From positions 7,480,861-7,544,860 of the forward strand of contig OX030960.1 in assembly GCA_943735955.1 (NCBI GenBank): a stretch of DNA of 64,000 nucleotides, read 5' to 3'. Every line of letters begins with the position of its first letter. Position 1 is the first letter of the stretch. Source of the stretch: Piscicola geometra. Taxonomy: Eukaryota > Annelida > Clitellata > Hirudinida > Piscicolidae. Shown here piece by piece: positions 1 to 16,049 of the stretch. Made by a program: the position numbers and the translations under genes. The notes under the pieces were generated by a model. That model did no database searches. It saw nothing but the letters and a program-made list of their open reading frames with translations, and was not told the origin of the DNA.

Positions 1-734
1 AGTGGTAGTTGTGAGGGTGGTTGTGGTGGTGGTAGTTGTAGTGATGGGAGTGGGGGTGGGGGTGGGGATGGTAAGATTGGTGGAACGAATAAAACGAAGG
101 AGAATTTTTCCAAGAAAAAAAAGAGAAAGCGAAGTGCTGCTGATGATGATGACGCTGGAAAGTATGATGGTGCTGATGATGATGCCGGAAAGTATGATGG
201 TGCTGATGATGATGCCGGAAAGTATGATGGTGCTGATGATGATGATAGAGAGATCTTGTCTACGTATATGCTAGCTTTGTGTACACTCTTAAGAGGTCAT
301 AAGAAGGTCGTGTCGGTTAAGATTGGTGAGGATGATAATGATGATGATGATGATGATGGGGATAACAAAGATGGAGGAAAACCAGTCGATGATGATGATG
401 ATTATGAGGAAGATGAAAAAGATGATGATGAGGATGGGGAAAAAGAAGAAGAGAAGGATGTTAAAGCGCTTAAAAGTGAAGCGGATGCAAAGGCGGTGAT
501 GATGATGATGTCGGATGATTTCATCATGACAGCCATTCATGTGGTGGAGAATGGTTTGATTGAAGGAAAGAAAGTAAGGGAAGGATGGTGATGAAGGAGT
601 TGTATATATTTATGATAATGTATGTATTCATAAGTTGAAAAGTTATTATAATTGGATTTAGGACAAAAATAATAATAATATCATACATTACTACTACTAC
701 TTCTACTACTTCTACTACTACTACTTCTACTACT

Positions 735-795
<61 letters not shown>

Positions 796-3700
796 TTACT
801 AAATAGAATCATCATCACCCCCAGAACTTGAAAGCCATTGAAATGTGTAGAGATTACTTGTCAGAAGTTTTCCAGTCGAAAAGAATCAACAACATCAACA
901 AAAACAAAAATATTAATAATAATAATAATCTTCTTGGAAAGGCTTTTGACGCTGTGTTTAAATTAGCTGTTAAGGCATACAAAGTCATTAATAACTTCAG
1001 TACTACCACTACTACTACTACTACTACCACCATCACCACCATTGATGATAATAATAATCACAAAAATAATAATAAAAATAACGTTATAGATGGCTACGCA
1101 ATAAACACGGTAAATGCCAAGAGGATGGAGGTTACGTTGCGACGTAGTGTGGTGGTAGTGAGGGTGTTGTGGGGCGGGATGGAGGTGGTGCAGGTGGGTG
1201 AGGTGCTGGAGAAGTTTTTCGTTGCCATGGTGAGTGGTGGGGGGTTTGGGGGGGGGGGTGGTGGGATGGTAATATTGATGGGGGGGGTGCGGTTATGATG
1301 ATGATGATGGTGATGATGGTGATGGTTGTGCTAGTAATGATTATGGTTGTGTCAGTGAATGGTTTGGATGGTGATGATGATGATGATGGTGTTGATCATG
1401 ATGATGGTGGTTGTGATGATGATCATTACAGGATATTGCAGCAAAGAAAGACTGGGCTGTGATCACGTGTTACTTGCTGGCATGGCAACAGTTGCTTGCT
1501 GAAAAACACGTCATTGAAAATAACAATAATAATAACAATAGTAATAATAATAATAATAAATATAATAACAAAAACGAAAAAAATAGTAATAAGAATAAAC
1601 GTAGAAATATGGACGGCATGAAAGAACTACTGTTTATTTCTTCTCAACATGTTAGATGAATTCTTATATTTAAATTTTTTTCAAATAATTATTTACAATT
1701 TTAAAATTTAAAAAAATTAGTTTTATGTTTTCAACTTTTAAAATTATTATTTTATAATAAGTGCAAATTATTCGTCAGATTATCGCCTCGATTCAATCAC
1801 TCATCCACCACCACCACCCCCCTGCACCCACCCTTGCCACCATGCTGGACACCCTCAGTGCAATACTGCTGCTAGGAAATGTTAGGAGGAGATGGATGGA
1901 TGGATGGGCTGGTGGATGAATGGAGGGAATGCTGGGTGGATTGGTTGATGAACGAGTGGAGTGGTGTATAAATTGTCTAAACCTTTAAATTCACTCATGT
2001 CTTATGTCTAAATAGGAATCTTCATCCTCATCACCACCACAATCATCATTATCACCACCACGCCAGACTTCCCATCCAATGAGCGCTCAGGACATTTCAC
2101 TCCTTCTTCAATTCACCTCTTCCGTCAATCTTGAAACCTATCCCAGCAACAATCACCATGGCAACCAAGGTCATGACGAAAGCAATGACCTTGACCTCTT
2201 CGTCAGGGTCTTCCACTCCTACTACGCCATCCTGAATTCACTTTTGATCAAGCGAGTCTCCTGCATCAGTAACCTCGTGCCGTTGTTCATCTTCGCTCTC
2301 AAAAGTGGGTCATCATAATCATTATCATCGTCTTCATGGAAATCTCATTCTAATCTTCTTCTCCCCTCTCTCCATTCCATCCCTTTATCCCATTTCATAA
2401 CCCCTTCTTCCTTTATCATCTCAACCGCCCTCATCTCTTTCCCCCTCCCCCTTCTCCATCTCAAGCCTTCATCTTTATCATTACCCCCCCCCCCTCTCTC
2501 CATCTCAACCCTTCAACCCCTCACTCTCCCCTCCCCCACATCCCCTCTCCCCCTCCCACGATCAGAACTCCTGCAGGCCTCAATGTGGGCGGGGCAACAG
2601 GTGGATGGGGTGCCACTGGACACCAAAGACGTCCACAAAGTGCACACTTGTGCCCTCCTGGTTGCCAGGTGATAATAAAGAACTGACCTAATTTGTTATC
2701 ATAATTAAGTAGTTCATTGTATTGCTTAATTATTATTATTATTATTTATTTAGTATTCTTTCAATCACAGCCTGACAGACGCAGGCCATACTACTATGCT
2801 TCTATGCGCCACTCTACAATTTTCCCAATACATACGTCACAAACACCGCGAAAGAACAACACTTTGCACTAACTCCAGGCACAACCATTGTACACCACCG
2901 CCCTTACCACCTCTGCACCACAACTACCATCATTGTATAACCCTCCATGCACCACCACAACCACTGTACACAAACAGTTCAACAACATGCAACACAGCTA
3001 CCACCATTGTACACCCCTCCATGCACCACCACAACACAACATGTACATCCTTCCATGCACCACCACAACACAACATGTACACCCTTCCATGCACCACCCC
3101 AACCACTGTACACTAACTACATGCACCACCACAACCACTGTACACTAACTACATGCACCACCATTACACCACTGTACACTCCTACATGCACCACCATTAC
3201 ACCACCACTGTACATCCCTCCATTGCTGCACAGACTGGCCTCGCTGATGGCAGAGCAGCATAGGGTACTCTTCCGAAAGTGCTTCCACTACCCTGTGGCC
3301 CACTTTGTGCACTGTCTGCACACCGTCACCCTCCTGCCCCTTGTTAAGGTGGATGGGATGGTCGAATGTTTGATTGGGTGCGAAGGTGTTATGCTTTGTA
3401 ACAATTTTCTATAATCCCTAATACCACTCCATCCAACTACAACTACAACCTCCGTCGTCATCCAATTTTACCCCCCATCCAACCACCACTACTATCACAA
3501 CCCCATCCAACTAAAATGTTCACTAATATCCAACCACCTCCAAACCACCCACCCACCACTATCCAACCATCTAACAACCACCACCACCACAGAGAACACT
3601 ACTACAACTACCATCCAACCACCACCAAGCACACACCGTCTAACCAAATCATCCCACCACCTCCCAACCACGCCACAGAGGACACTGCTCCAGGGCGTGT

Positions 3701-3831
3701 ACAGATGGTTGGACCTGTGCGACGAACACTCCACTGCCCTCCTCCACTCCACCATGCCAACAGGCGCCCGCGAAATATTCAGATCTATTTATAGCGATTA
3801 CCAAAGATACCATAAGTTTAAGGGGAAATAA
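1..3831 (+). CDS. URB2: URB2 (nucleolar pre-ribosomal-associated protein 2), C-terminal part, 5' end outside window
   Basis: Urb2/Npa2 proteins act in the nucleolus in early 60S ribosomal subunit assembly. I read seven exons: 1-573, 825-1229, 1432-1650, 2016-2304, 2566-2668, 3234-3348 and 3679-3831 (TAA 3829-3831). All have GT-AG borders and matching phases. The frame is open from base 1, so the gene begins to the left. The last exons resemble the Urb2 C-terminal domain as I recall it: RLASLMAEQHRVLFRKC, the run LLQGVYRWLDLCDEH, then AREIFRSIYSDYQRYHKFKG just before the stop. The first visible exon is a low-complexity insert: a basic KKKKRKR patch, three copies of a 10-residue GKYDGADDDA-type repeat and long Asp/Glu runs. 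Exons 2 and 3 carry Asn and Thr runs. These inserts look lineage-specific. The family call rests on the C-terminus; borders inside low-complexity exons are less certain. Confidence 0.75.
161..250 (+). repeat. In-frame 30-bp minisatellite in URB2
   Basis: Three tandem copies of a 30-bp unit encode GKYDGADDDA. Its length is a multiple of three, so copy-number change would keep the frame. Longer GAT runs (Asp) follow at 330-430. Confidence 0.8.
680..800 (+). repeat. (CTA)n microsatellite in URB2 intron
   Basis: Nearly pure CTA/ACT triplets fill the end of the first visible intron (574-824). They stop about 25 bp before the acceptor at 824. Confidence 0.85.
2880..3215 (+). repeat. TGTACA/CCACCA minisatellite upstream of an URB2 acceptor
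   Basis: Imperfect tandem copies of about 30 bp, built from CATGCACCACCA and CACTGTACA, fill the last part of the URB2 intron that ends at 3233. Spurious His/Thr/Pro-rich reading frames arise from it. A second CCA-rich stretch (3430-3678) precedes the next acceptor. Confidence 0.8.
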
Positions 3832-4029
3832 AAGGAGAATTTATAATAAAGTATTTTTAATGAGATGTTTAGAAATGTTTTTTATACATTATTTTTAGAA
3901 ATTAAAAATGTTTTGAAATGTTTTTTTCTCGTTCAAAATAAATTTAAACTCGTTTTAAATATTTAGAAAGACAGTTTAAATGAATAATGAGTTTATGAGA
4001 ATGGCTAGTAATTGTAGGTAATGGATTGA

Positions 4030-4061
<32 letters not shown>

Positions 4062-4324
4062 AGCTACAAGTGAATGTGGATAAATGAATGATAGATGGAG
4101 TGTGAAAAGAGAGATAAAGGATAAATAGATCGAAAGAAAAATCAAGATGACTGGATGAGTTTCATCGTGACCAGACCTAAGTGAAAGAAATACATTTTAA
4201 TAAATTAAAAAATACTTTTTAACCCAAATTTTTTTTTTTAATATGAAAAAATTACCTTCCCACTTCAAAAACCCAAAACTTAATGTATAAAAAATAACCA
4301 AAAACTCCCCAGCCATCGCCGCCT
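3832..4324. other. Intergenic, convergent 3' ends of URB2 and MOSPD
   Basis: AT-rich DNA between two genes that face each other. AATAAA overlaps the URB2 stop (3827-3832) and another lies near 3845; either could be its polyadenylation signal. A short GAT repeat lies at 4030-4060. No further gene is visible. Confidence 0.6.
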
Positions 4325-6196
4325 CTACACACCTAGTATGTAAGCACAAATGTATTTCTGGTGCACCGTGACCCTAACGAAGGGGGGAAGGAGGGAGTGT
4401 TCAGTGTCCAGGGGCACCAGCAGAACACCCACACACATTAACACCGTTGCCAGAATCCACCAGGAGGGGGATGTGGGCGTTGTGGGCGGGTCTTGCATGC
4501 GTTCTGTGGGTGTGTGTGGGGATGAGTGGGAGAAGGGTTAGTGTGTGGGGGTGGGGTGGGGGGGAGTAAGTGTGTGTTGGCTTATAGAACAGTCAGTTAG
4601 GAAAAGAGAGTGGTTGTCTGAGGGTGTTGTTATCAACATCATTATCTTAACAACCACCACCATTATCATCTTAACAACCACCATCATTATCATCTCGACA
4701 ACCATCATCATAATCATCTTAAAACCCACCACCACCACCATCATCTAAGAAATCCTAACCCAATCAGCGCAATTTTTTTCAGAATTTGAAACCACCCTAA
4801 AAAAAGTAAGCCCACTGACTTATATCAAACTGTGGTGTAGTGGGGGATGATAGAGCAGGTAACGCCTTGAAGTCATCGTCTGGAGATAAAAGCAGTGGAT
4901 TTGGCTTTTCCGCAGTTGGCAACAACACTGACATGAAGTCTTTTTTACCTGGCGAATGATTGTCGGTGGTTTAAGATTTGATCCACCCACTTCACTATCA
5001 ATCACAACCACACCTTTCCACCACATCCACACACACACAAACCCCCTCCACTTTAAAACCTAACCTGTTCCAATCCACCCAACCACAACCACACTCACCA
5101 AAACTACCCATCCCAAAACCACAACCACACTCACCAAAACTACCCATCCCAAAACCACAACCACACTAACCAAAACTACCCATCCCAAAACCACAACCAC
5201 ACTAACCAAAACAACCCATCCCAAAACCACAACCACACTAACCAAAACTACCCATCCCAAAAACACAACCACAATAACCAAAACTACCCATCCCAAAACC
5301 ACAACCACACTAACCAAAACTACCCATCCCAAAACCACACCCACCCACCCACCCAAGACACTCTTCTTTCCTTGCTGCATAATCTGGATTCGGAATTTAT
5401 CGTGCACTTTCTCATTCACGCTGCACACATCCCTGTGTTTGAAGACTCTGCACGTGCATTTAAATTTCTAGATGATGATTGAAATTTAGGAAATATTAAC
5501 AACCACATGATTTATTAATTAAAAATTAATTAGCGATTACCATGATGGATTGAAAATTGTATTTAGTGATGCTTGTATTGAGAATAATAGATATCTTCTT
5601 GATAGGCAGTATAGATACTTTGTACTAAATACTGAATATGCAGATACTAATAGGTACTGAATACTCAACATAAAAATACTGTATGCACCTATATGTACTG
5701 AGTACTGAATATGCAGATACTAAACAATAAGTACTGAATACTGATTATATAGGTACTATACTTTGGGTTCTTAATACTAAATATACAGATACTGTACAAT
5801 AGGTACTGAATATACAGATACTGTACAATAGTTACTGAATACACAGATCTTAGGTACATGTCAATGGAGCATCTGGCCTTCAAGAAACCTTCGGGATCGA
5901 GTACTTTGTACTTGTCCCTCGCTGTACTCAAGACTGCATGGTTGTTGTTGGTGGTGGAGAGATAAGGCTCAGTTAGAATCTGAAGGACCCCAAAAACTAC
6001 TAACTGTTAGAGATTTAACTGAGAAATAATTACTATTTAGTAAATGACATTTACCTTTGTATCTGAGTGTGAAATCGTAAGGGTTGTACAGAGTGAGGAG
6101 TTGTTGGTGCGATGATGTGTCATCGGAATGAAAGACCAAAGAAGTGGGATGAATGATTACTGGCAGTTTGTCATCTGCTGATGGCTGCATTGGCAT
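4325..6196 (-). CDS. MOSPD1/MOSPD3-like motile sperm (MSP) domain membrane protein
   Basis: MSP-domain proteins of this group are ER membrane proteins; family members act at ER contact sites. Five exons on the minus strand give 206 residues: 6196-6055, 5933-5858, 5447-5353, 4948-4820 and 4503-4325 (stop 4327-4325). All phases agree. The start is the only upstream in-frame Met near the domain (MPMQPSADDKLPVIIHPT). The MSP domain covers roughly residues 10-110, with LTLYNPYDFTLRYKVLSTA, then SIDIVFKHRDVCSV and DKFRIQIMQQGKK. The last exon has one hydrophobic segment (WWILATVLMCVGVLLVPL) and a second ending in YICAYILG, as in MOSPD1. Length and C-terminal layout fit MOSPD1 (about 213 residues). 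I cannot tell MOSPD1 from MOSPD3 orthology. It is divergent from the forkhead gene. Confidence 0.88.
5071..5350 (+). repeat. 36-bp minisatellite inside MOSPD intron 3
   Basis: About 7.5 copies of a 36-bp unit (CCAAAACCACAACCACACTA followed by ACCAAAACTACCCATC) run up to the MOSPD exon 3 donor at 5352. On the sense strand it is G/T-rich and starts within a few bases of the splice site. Confidence 0.9.
5570..5850 (+). repeat. AT-rich minisatellite inside MOSPD intron 2
   Basis: Degenerate copies built from TACTGAATA and ATGCAGATACTA fill most of this intron (5857-5448). Any apparent coding potential here comes from the repeat. Confidence 0.75.
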
Positions 6197-7600
6197 TTTA
6201 AGAGTTGAGCAGCTAAACTTTACCCACAGTCAGTGGATTTGTGTTTTTTTATGTAAAATTAAATACCTATAAATTTATATTTATTAATTCATAGTTTGCA
6301 ATATATTTTTCAGTTGAATTTATTGTCTATTTGATTTTTATTTCATTAATATGCTTAATGATATGTTGAAGTAAGAGCTAAGTTTCCATAAATAACGGTG
6401 TTAATTGTTAGTTATACGCTGTTTAAATGTTTTAAGAAATTGTATCTTTGTTACAGATTGACACGAAGCTTTGATTGTCTATTGTTCAATTACTTATACA
6501 ATTTTATTGCGATGTCATTTAAATGTGAAACTAAGTATTAAATATGTAGTGCCTATTTATTAATTTTTTTTCCCCAAACTAAAATTGTAATTTAAATCTA
6601 AATGTATAATTTAAAAACTAAATTATTTAATACGGCTATATTTTCCACCAATTCTTTTCCATCAGATAGTTAATGACATAACCTTTTAGAACCAGAGGTG
6701 TCAATTAAATGGCGTAATAGTATTCCATAATGTTGACAAATAAATATAAACCAATAATATTTGGTCACATCTGAAACCTTTATATCGATTTAAACCAAGC
6801 CACGCTTTTTATCCAATAAAATAAATTATAGGAGCAATTAAAGTTGTTTATTTAGGTTTATCAATGGATGATGGAAGACTGATTAAGGATGTCTTCATTC
6901 AATATTGTTCGAAATCAATAAGAATTTTATTCAAATAAACTAAGATAAGATCAATTAACAAAATAGCAAATGCTCTCAAAATGGCCTAATATTATATGAT
7001 ATAATCTTTCTGTTCATTAAACATTTATTATATTTATAATTTATATCTTAAGAATAATTTCGTGTAAAAATAAAGAATTCTTAGAGAATATAAAAATTCC
7101 ATAGACAAGATCAACTACTACTGGTCACTTTGAACGTTGAACTTTTATGTATTCTTCCGCACTTAATGATAGCCCAAATCGCTGTTAAACCCGAAAAACT
7201 ATTCGTTTCTTATTTTCAAACTGTCCAGAATCGTATCAAAGAGCATCTGAGACCCCGGCAAGAGAGATCGATGGCACTGGTCGTATTTTCATTAGGCGGC
7301 TAACTTTTGCACGTGATTATCCAACCAAAGACGCCAATAAATGCTTGTTAGAGGCCTGCCTAACTGATTATCATTTTAGCATCGTCCGTGACCACGTCAG
7401 GTATATATGGTAGCCGCAGCGCTCGAGAGGCAGTAAACATCTTGCTTCCAACATGCCTTTCTGTCTGGAACTAATCTATTGAATTTTGCAAGTTTTTATA
7501 GCTCTTGTCGAACTTTGCACATGAATTGTGGAGTCTTAGATGTGTCTTCTAGAATAGTTTGAAAGATTGTTTTTCAAACACAATAACTAACAAAACAAAA
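6197..7600. promoter_or_regulatory. Divergent intergenic region of MOSPD and forkhead genes
   Basis: About 1.4 kb separates two divergent genes. Most is AT-rich and featureless. From about 7100 to 7450 the base composition rises and regulatory-looking motifs appear: a CACGTG E-box at 7310-7315 and TATATAT at 7402-7408. No coding exon was found. Confidence 0.5.
7402..7408 (+). promoter_or_regulatory. TATA box of the forkhead-like gene
   Basis: TATATAT lies about 200 bp before the chosen start codon. Transcription would start near 7430 and leave an untranslated leader of about 170 nt. Inference from motif and position only. Confidence 0.5.
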
Positions 7601-9994
7601 ATGTCTCAGACGCTGACTAACATTGCTCAAAGCAACATCAACAACAACAACAACATCAACAATAGCAACAACATCAACACCAATAACAACACCAACAAAA
7701 AAGTCCAAAAACCACCCACACAAGACGTCAACGGCAAACCAGGAGACAAGAAGATCAAAGAACTTCTGATCGAAGCCCTCACCAGACACCCCTATGGACT
7801 GACAGTCAGTCAACTGTACACGTACGTGGTAGAAAACAGTGGGAACTTCACCACGAAGGACCTCACTTGGCAGGGTAACGTCAGGCATTTACTGTCGAAA
7901 AAGGCCTATTTCTACAAGACCGACGTGAAGGAGGCCACGCAGAGAGGCAGGTATTGGAGGTTTAATCCGGATTCGTATGAACGCTCTAAACAGGTTTGTG
8001 TGGGTTTGGTGTGGTGTGGTAACGTGTGTGGGTTGGGTGTGGTGTTGTGTGGTTATGTGTGTGGGTTGGGTTTGGTGTGGTGTGGTTATGTGTGTGGGTT
8101 GGGTTTGGTGTGGTGGGGTTATGTGTGTGGGTTGGGTGTGGTGTTGTGTGGGTGGTTTGGTTTGGTTTGGGTGGTATATAGTATACCGTATACTGTGGGT
8201 GGTTTGGTGTGGTGTAGTGTAGTGTAGTGTGGATGTTGTGGGTGGTGGGATTTGAGTTCTGGGTGCTAGTGTAGGATGGGTTGTGTGAGTGGTGTGGTGT
8301 GGTGTCGTGTAGTTTGGTGAAGTGTGATTTAGTGTGGTTTTATGTAGTTTTGTGCTCTGTAGTTGTTAAAAATTATGGTAGTTTTAAACTAAAAAAAATA
8401 GCTGGAATTAAGAAAGAAAGAAAAAGACTAAAAAAATGTATAGGCGTGGAACCCTCTTTTTTTGGTTTATGCGATTTTAATGAATTTATCATGGTTTTTT
8501 GTAAAGAAAATTTTTTTTGAAAATGTAAGCAAGTTTAGATCATTATTAGAAAAAAATAATTAAACCTAGATCAATGAAAAAATTTGAAGTACTATATGAC
8601 ACATTATCAAAAGCTCAGATGATGTTTTTAACACGTCTTTAAGCCTAACACATTATACTCCACGGCCCATAAACCTTTGTCAAGTCACGATAGCTGAGAA
8701 TGGAATGGATTTAAACTCTAAACTATATTAAAAAATTAAATTTTAAAAATATATTATTTAAATAAATAAATTACATTTTTTATTCGTTATTCTAAAACAT
8801 CTATAATTTCACCCCGTACAGAAAATCACAAAAGATGGAAATTCCAGTCCCCCCGTCATCTACCCACCATTTCCTGCTTCCACCCACCCTCAACAACTCA
8901 CTCCTCTTAGCTCACCCCACTACACAGACACCCCTCTTCCAGCTAACACCCAGTCATACTACCCTCACTACTCCCCAGACCACCATGCCACCTACTTTTC
9001 TCCGGTCGGAAGCGATCGTGCGAGACCCTACGACAAATATCAGCATCCCTACCCGCACAAATCGCGCTTCGTCGACACTCAAAAAACTACCAACGCAGCC
9101 TGGAACAAAACGTCAGATCATTACCCGAATAAGGAAAACCACAGCTCACATCAAGCCCCTTACCCTGAGCCCATCTACAACACACACGAAGTGCCTTTTC
9201 TTTGCCCACAAACGTCGAATCTGTTCATGGCGAACAATAAACAAGTCATCAACTTCAACATCATCCCATCATTCCATCCTTCCGTCTACACACCACCTCA
9301 ACACAATTTCAACAACAATTACAACAATTATGTGCCTTCTTTTCAGAATCAACTACCACAACTACCATCTACAAATCAAACACAAATCAACCAGTCGAGT
9401 AACAACAACTTCGCTTACATGCACAACAACAATGGTATACAACCAAGCGGTTTTAAAAACGACAATCTGCTTGCCAATACAAACTATTCACTAAAGAACA
9501 ATCAAGTTTACGCACATCTCAACAACAACACCGAAAATTCCGTGAACAACAATTTTTCTAACAACCCCAACAACATCCGTGACTCCACTACCCAATCTAG
9601 TGTTCCAAATACCATTTCTACCAACACTAACAACAATAACAACACTAGCAATAACACAGAGAACAACGAAAACTGCAATAACCCCATCAACACTTTTCAA
9701 AGCATGTTTAACAGTCTTTTCTCCGATTCTATCTTCAACGATATAGCGCCTAACTCTTACCCAAATATCCAATGTGCTCTTTCAAACAACAACCCACAAG
9801 CCATACAACCATCATCCTTCCCCTCCTCAACCATCCAACCATTATCCATCCAACCACCATCCATCCAACCATCATCCAACCAACCATCATCCATCCAACC
9901 ATCATCTATCTCTCCATCATCACTCGATCCAAATCTTCTTTTTCATTCATCGTCTAAATCAAACTTTGGTCAGTTTTACCAATACTTGTCTTGA
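7601..9994 (+). CDS. Divergent forkhead (winged-helix) transcription factor
   Basis: Two exons, 7601-7993 and 8822-9994 (TGA 9992-9994), give 521 residues. The intron has GT-AG borders in phase 0. An upstream in-frame non-ATG stretch exists, but ATG 7601 is the first Met after the TATA-defined leader. Residues about 46-131 look like a forkhead domain: IKELLIEALTRHP (helix 1), LTVSQLYTYVVENSG (helix 2), WQGNVRHLLSKKAYFYK (recognition helix; the usual pattern is WQNSIRHNLS) and GRYWRFNPDS (wing 1; usually GxxWxLxP). Canonical residues such as the Asn-Ser-Ile of helix 3 are changed, so DNA specificity may differ. The rest is low complexity: Asn runs before the domain and a long Asn/Ser/Pro/Gln tail in exon 2 with a repeat of the type PSSIQPSS near the end. 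It is expected to act in the nucleus. The forkhead family call is fairly firm; no subfamily is assigned. Confidence 0.78.
8023..8155 (+). repeat. 33-bp minisatellite at the start of the forkhead intron
   Basis: About four copies of a G/T-rich 33-bp unit containing GTGGGTTGGG and TGGTGTGG start about 30 bp after the donor at 7994. Degenerate GTGTGG continues to about 8340. Confidence 0.85.
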
Positions 9995-10790
9995 CGGGTT
10001 CTCAGGAATTTTTCGATTAAACTTACAAGCAATAAATACATGTGATAAATTTCAAGCCGTTTTCATGCCTTTATATTTCAATCATTTGTAATTATTACTC
10101 ACTTTTAGTCTAGTTTTTATATTTTTATTTTTTAAAATTTATGTTTGAAAAAGTTATCGAATTTTTAAATTCATTAATAGACCTTCGAGTTTTTGAATGC
10201 TTTCTTTTACTTTAAAGGTTTTGAATTTTGAAGTCATTTTTAAATTTTCAGATTTTTCTGTTCATGACTTGAATTTTGTGTTCTTTATTTTTACTTTTAA
10301 TTGAATTTTTCGAACTGATATTTCCCATGTGACAGTTTAGCACAAGGCATTAACTATGCTACCCAAGAGAATAAAGTCTATCATTCCAAATATAAACTAC
10401 TATGGAATACATTGTTCATAATAATCATAAAAACACGAGAACAAACACATCGAATTATAGAAGCGGTTGAAGGCACCCTAACATAATTAAGTATATAGCG
10501 TGATCACCTTTTGCCTTTATAAGGCCCTGGCTGTATAAACCACAAAAAGTCTTCTCAGAAGATTAACAAAATTTTTATGAAAAAATATTTTTGCTAACTC
10601 CTTTAAAAAATATGTTTAAAGTTTAGATTTATTTTATACAAACAATTAAACAAAGTAATTTTGAGTTTAAGATTTTTGTAATTGAAGTTAAAGCAAGTTT
10701 TAAAATTTTCAACAGACTTGATTAAAATAATAAAGGTCAATAATTTTAAAAGGGTGTTTTGTGTTTTCCAGTTTAACGGACTTTTTTGAA
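9995..10790. other. Intergenic, upstream of the SUEL membrane-protein gene
   Basis: AT-rich. A TATAAGG motif lies at 10518-10524, about 270 bp upstream of the next start codon, and could be its promoter. A TTTTCCAG at about 10763-10770 could be an acceptor for an intron in the leader. No coding exon was seen. Confidence 0.4.
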
Positions 10791-15290
<4,500 letters not shown>

Positions 15291-15295
15291 TTTGG

Positions 15296-15425
15296 CGGTT
15301 TGAGGATGATTTGAGGATAAGTTTGAGGATGATTTGAGGATAAGTTTGAGGATAAGTTTGAAGATAAGTTTGAGGATAAATTCGAGGATAAGTTTGAAGA
15401 TAAGTTTAAGAAAAAGTTTGAAGGA
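15296..15425 (+). repeat. TTTGAGGATAAG minisatellite in the 3' UTR of the SUEL gene
   Basis: About ten copies of a 12-bp unit (variants GAGGATAAGTTT and GAGGATGATTTG) start six bases after the stop codon at 15290. It probably lies in the 3' UTR. Confidence 0.8.
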
Positions 15426-16049
15426 ATATGAAATATTTTTTCTAATAATTTACTTGAAATTATGTTTGAATATGCACAGAGTAAGTATGCTTCATGACCG
15501 TCTAATTGATTTAAATTTACTACAGTAAATCTTTGATAAGTCAAAGCGAAAATGTTAAAATATTTTCCATAAACAACCAATATGCACCTTTTTTCAGACT
15601 TTCTTCGTATTTGCACTTCTGTTTTACAAAACTGTTCTTGAATACTTCACTAAAGACTTTTCATCCATTTCATAACATGTATCTTTTTTGAACTGTTTAC
15701 ACATTTTACATGCAAGTTATATTTTTTATAATGTCAAATGGTTCTTTTATTTGAAAAATTATTTTATTGAAACAATAATAATTTATATTATATTTTAAGT
15801 TTAAATATTTTATGAATAAACTATTGCAATATATTTAAAATTATTAATTTCATTTAGATTTTATAAATTACGGATGACTGATTTTTTCCAAATATAAATA
15901 TAACGCTTGAACTTTTATGGTTGCTAGTGGTGATCATCAAGCTAAATTAAAGTGACAATTTGAAAACTAAATGTCTTTCATGAAAATATATAAGTAAAAG
16001 AGTTTTGAATTTTAAAAATAGAATAATTATATTATAATTTAAACTCAAA
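15426..16049. other. Intergenic, 3' UTR of SUEL gene and upstream of Cys-rich gene
   Basis: AT-rich, with several AATAAA-like motifs (for example AATAAAC near 15814). No gene, TATA box or repeat of note. Confidence 0.4.

Noticed and set aside
161..250. CRISPR-like array at regularly spaced repeats
   Set aside because: The units are contiguous with no unique spacers, and the organism is an animal. No array in the window has repeat-spacer structure.
2796..3414. His/Pro/Thr-rich proteins
   Set aside because: Frames of a minisatellite within an URB2 intron; the only real coding part is exon 3234-3348 in another frame.
5060..5428. Val/Leu/Gly repeat protein on the minus strand
   Set aside because: Most of it is the 36-bp minisatellite in MOSPD intron 3; only the first part is a real exon.
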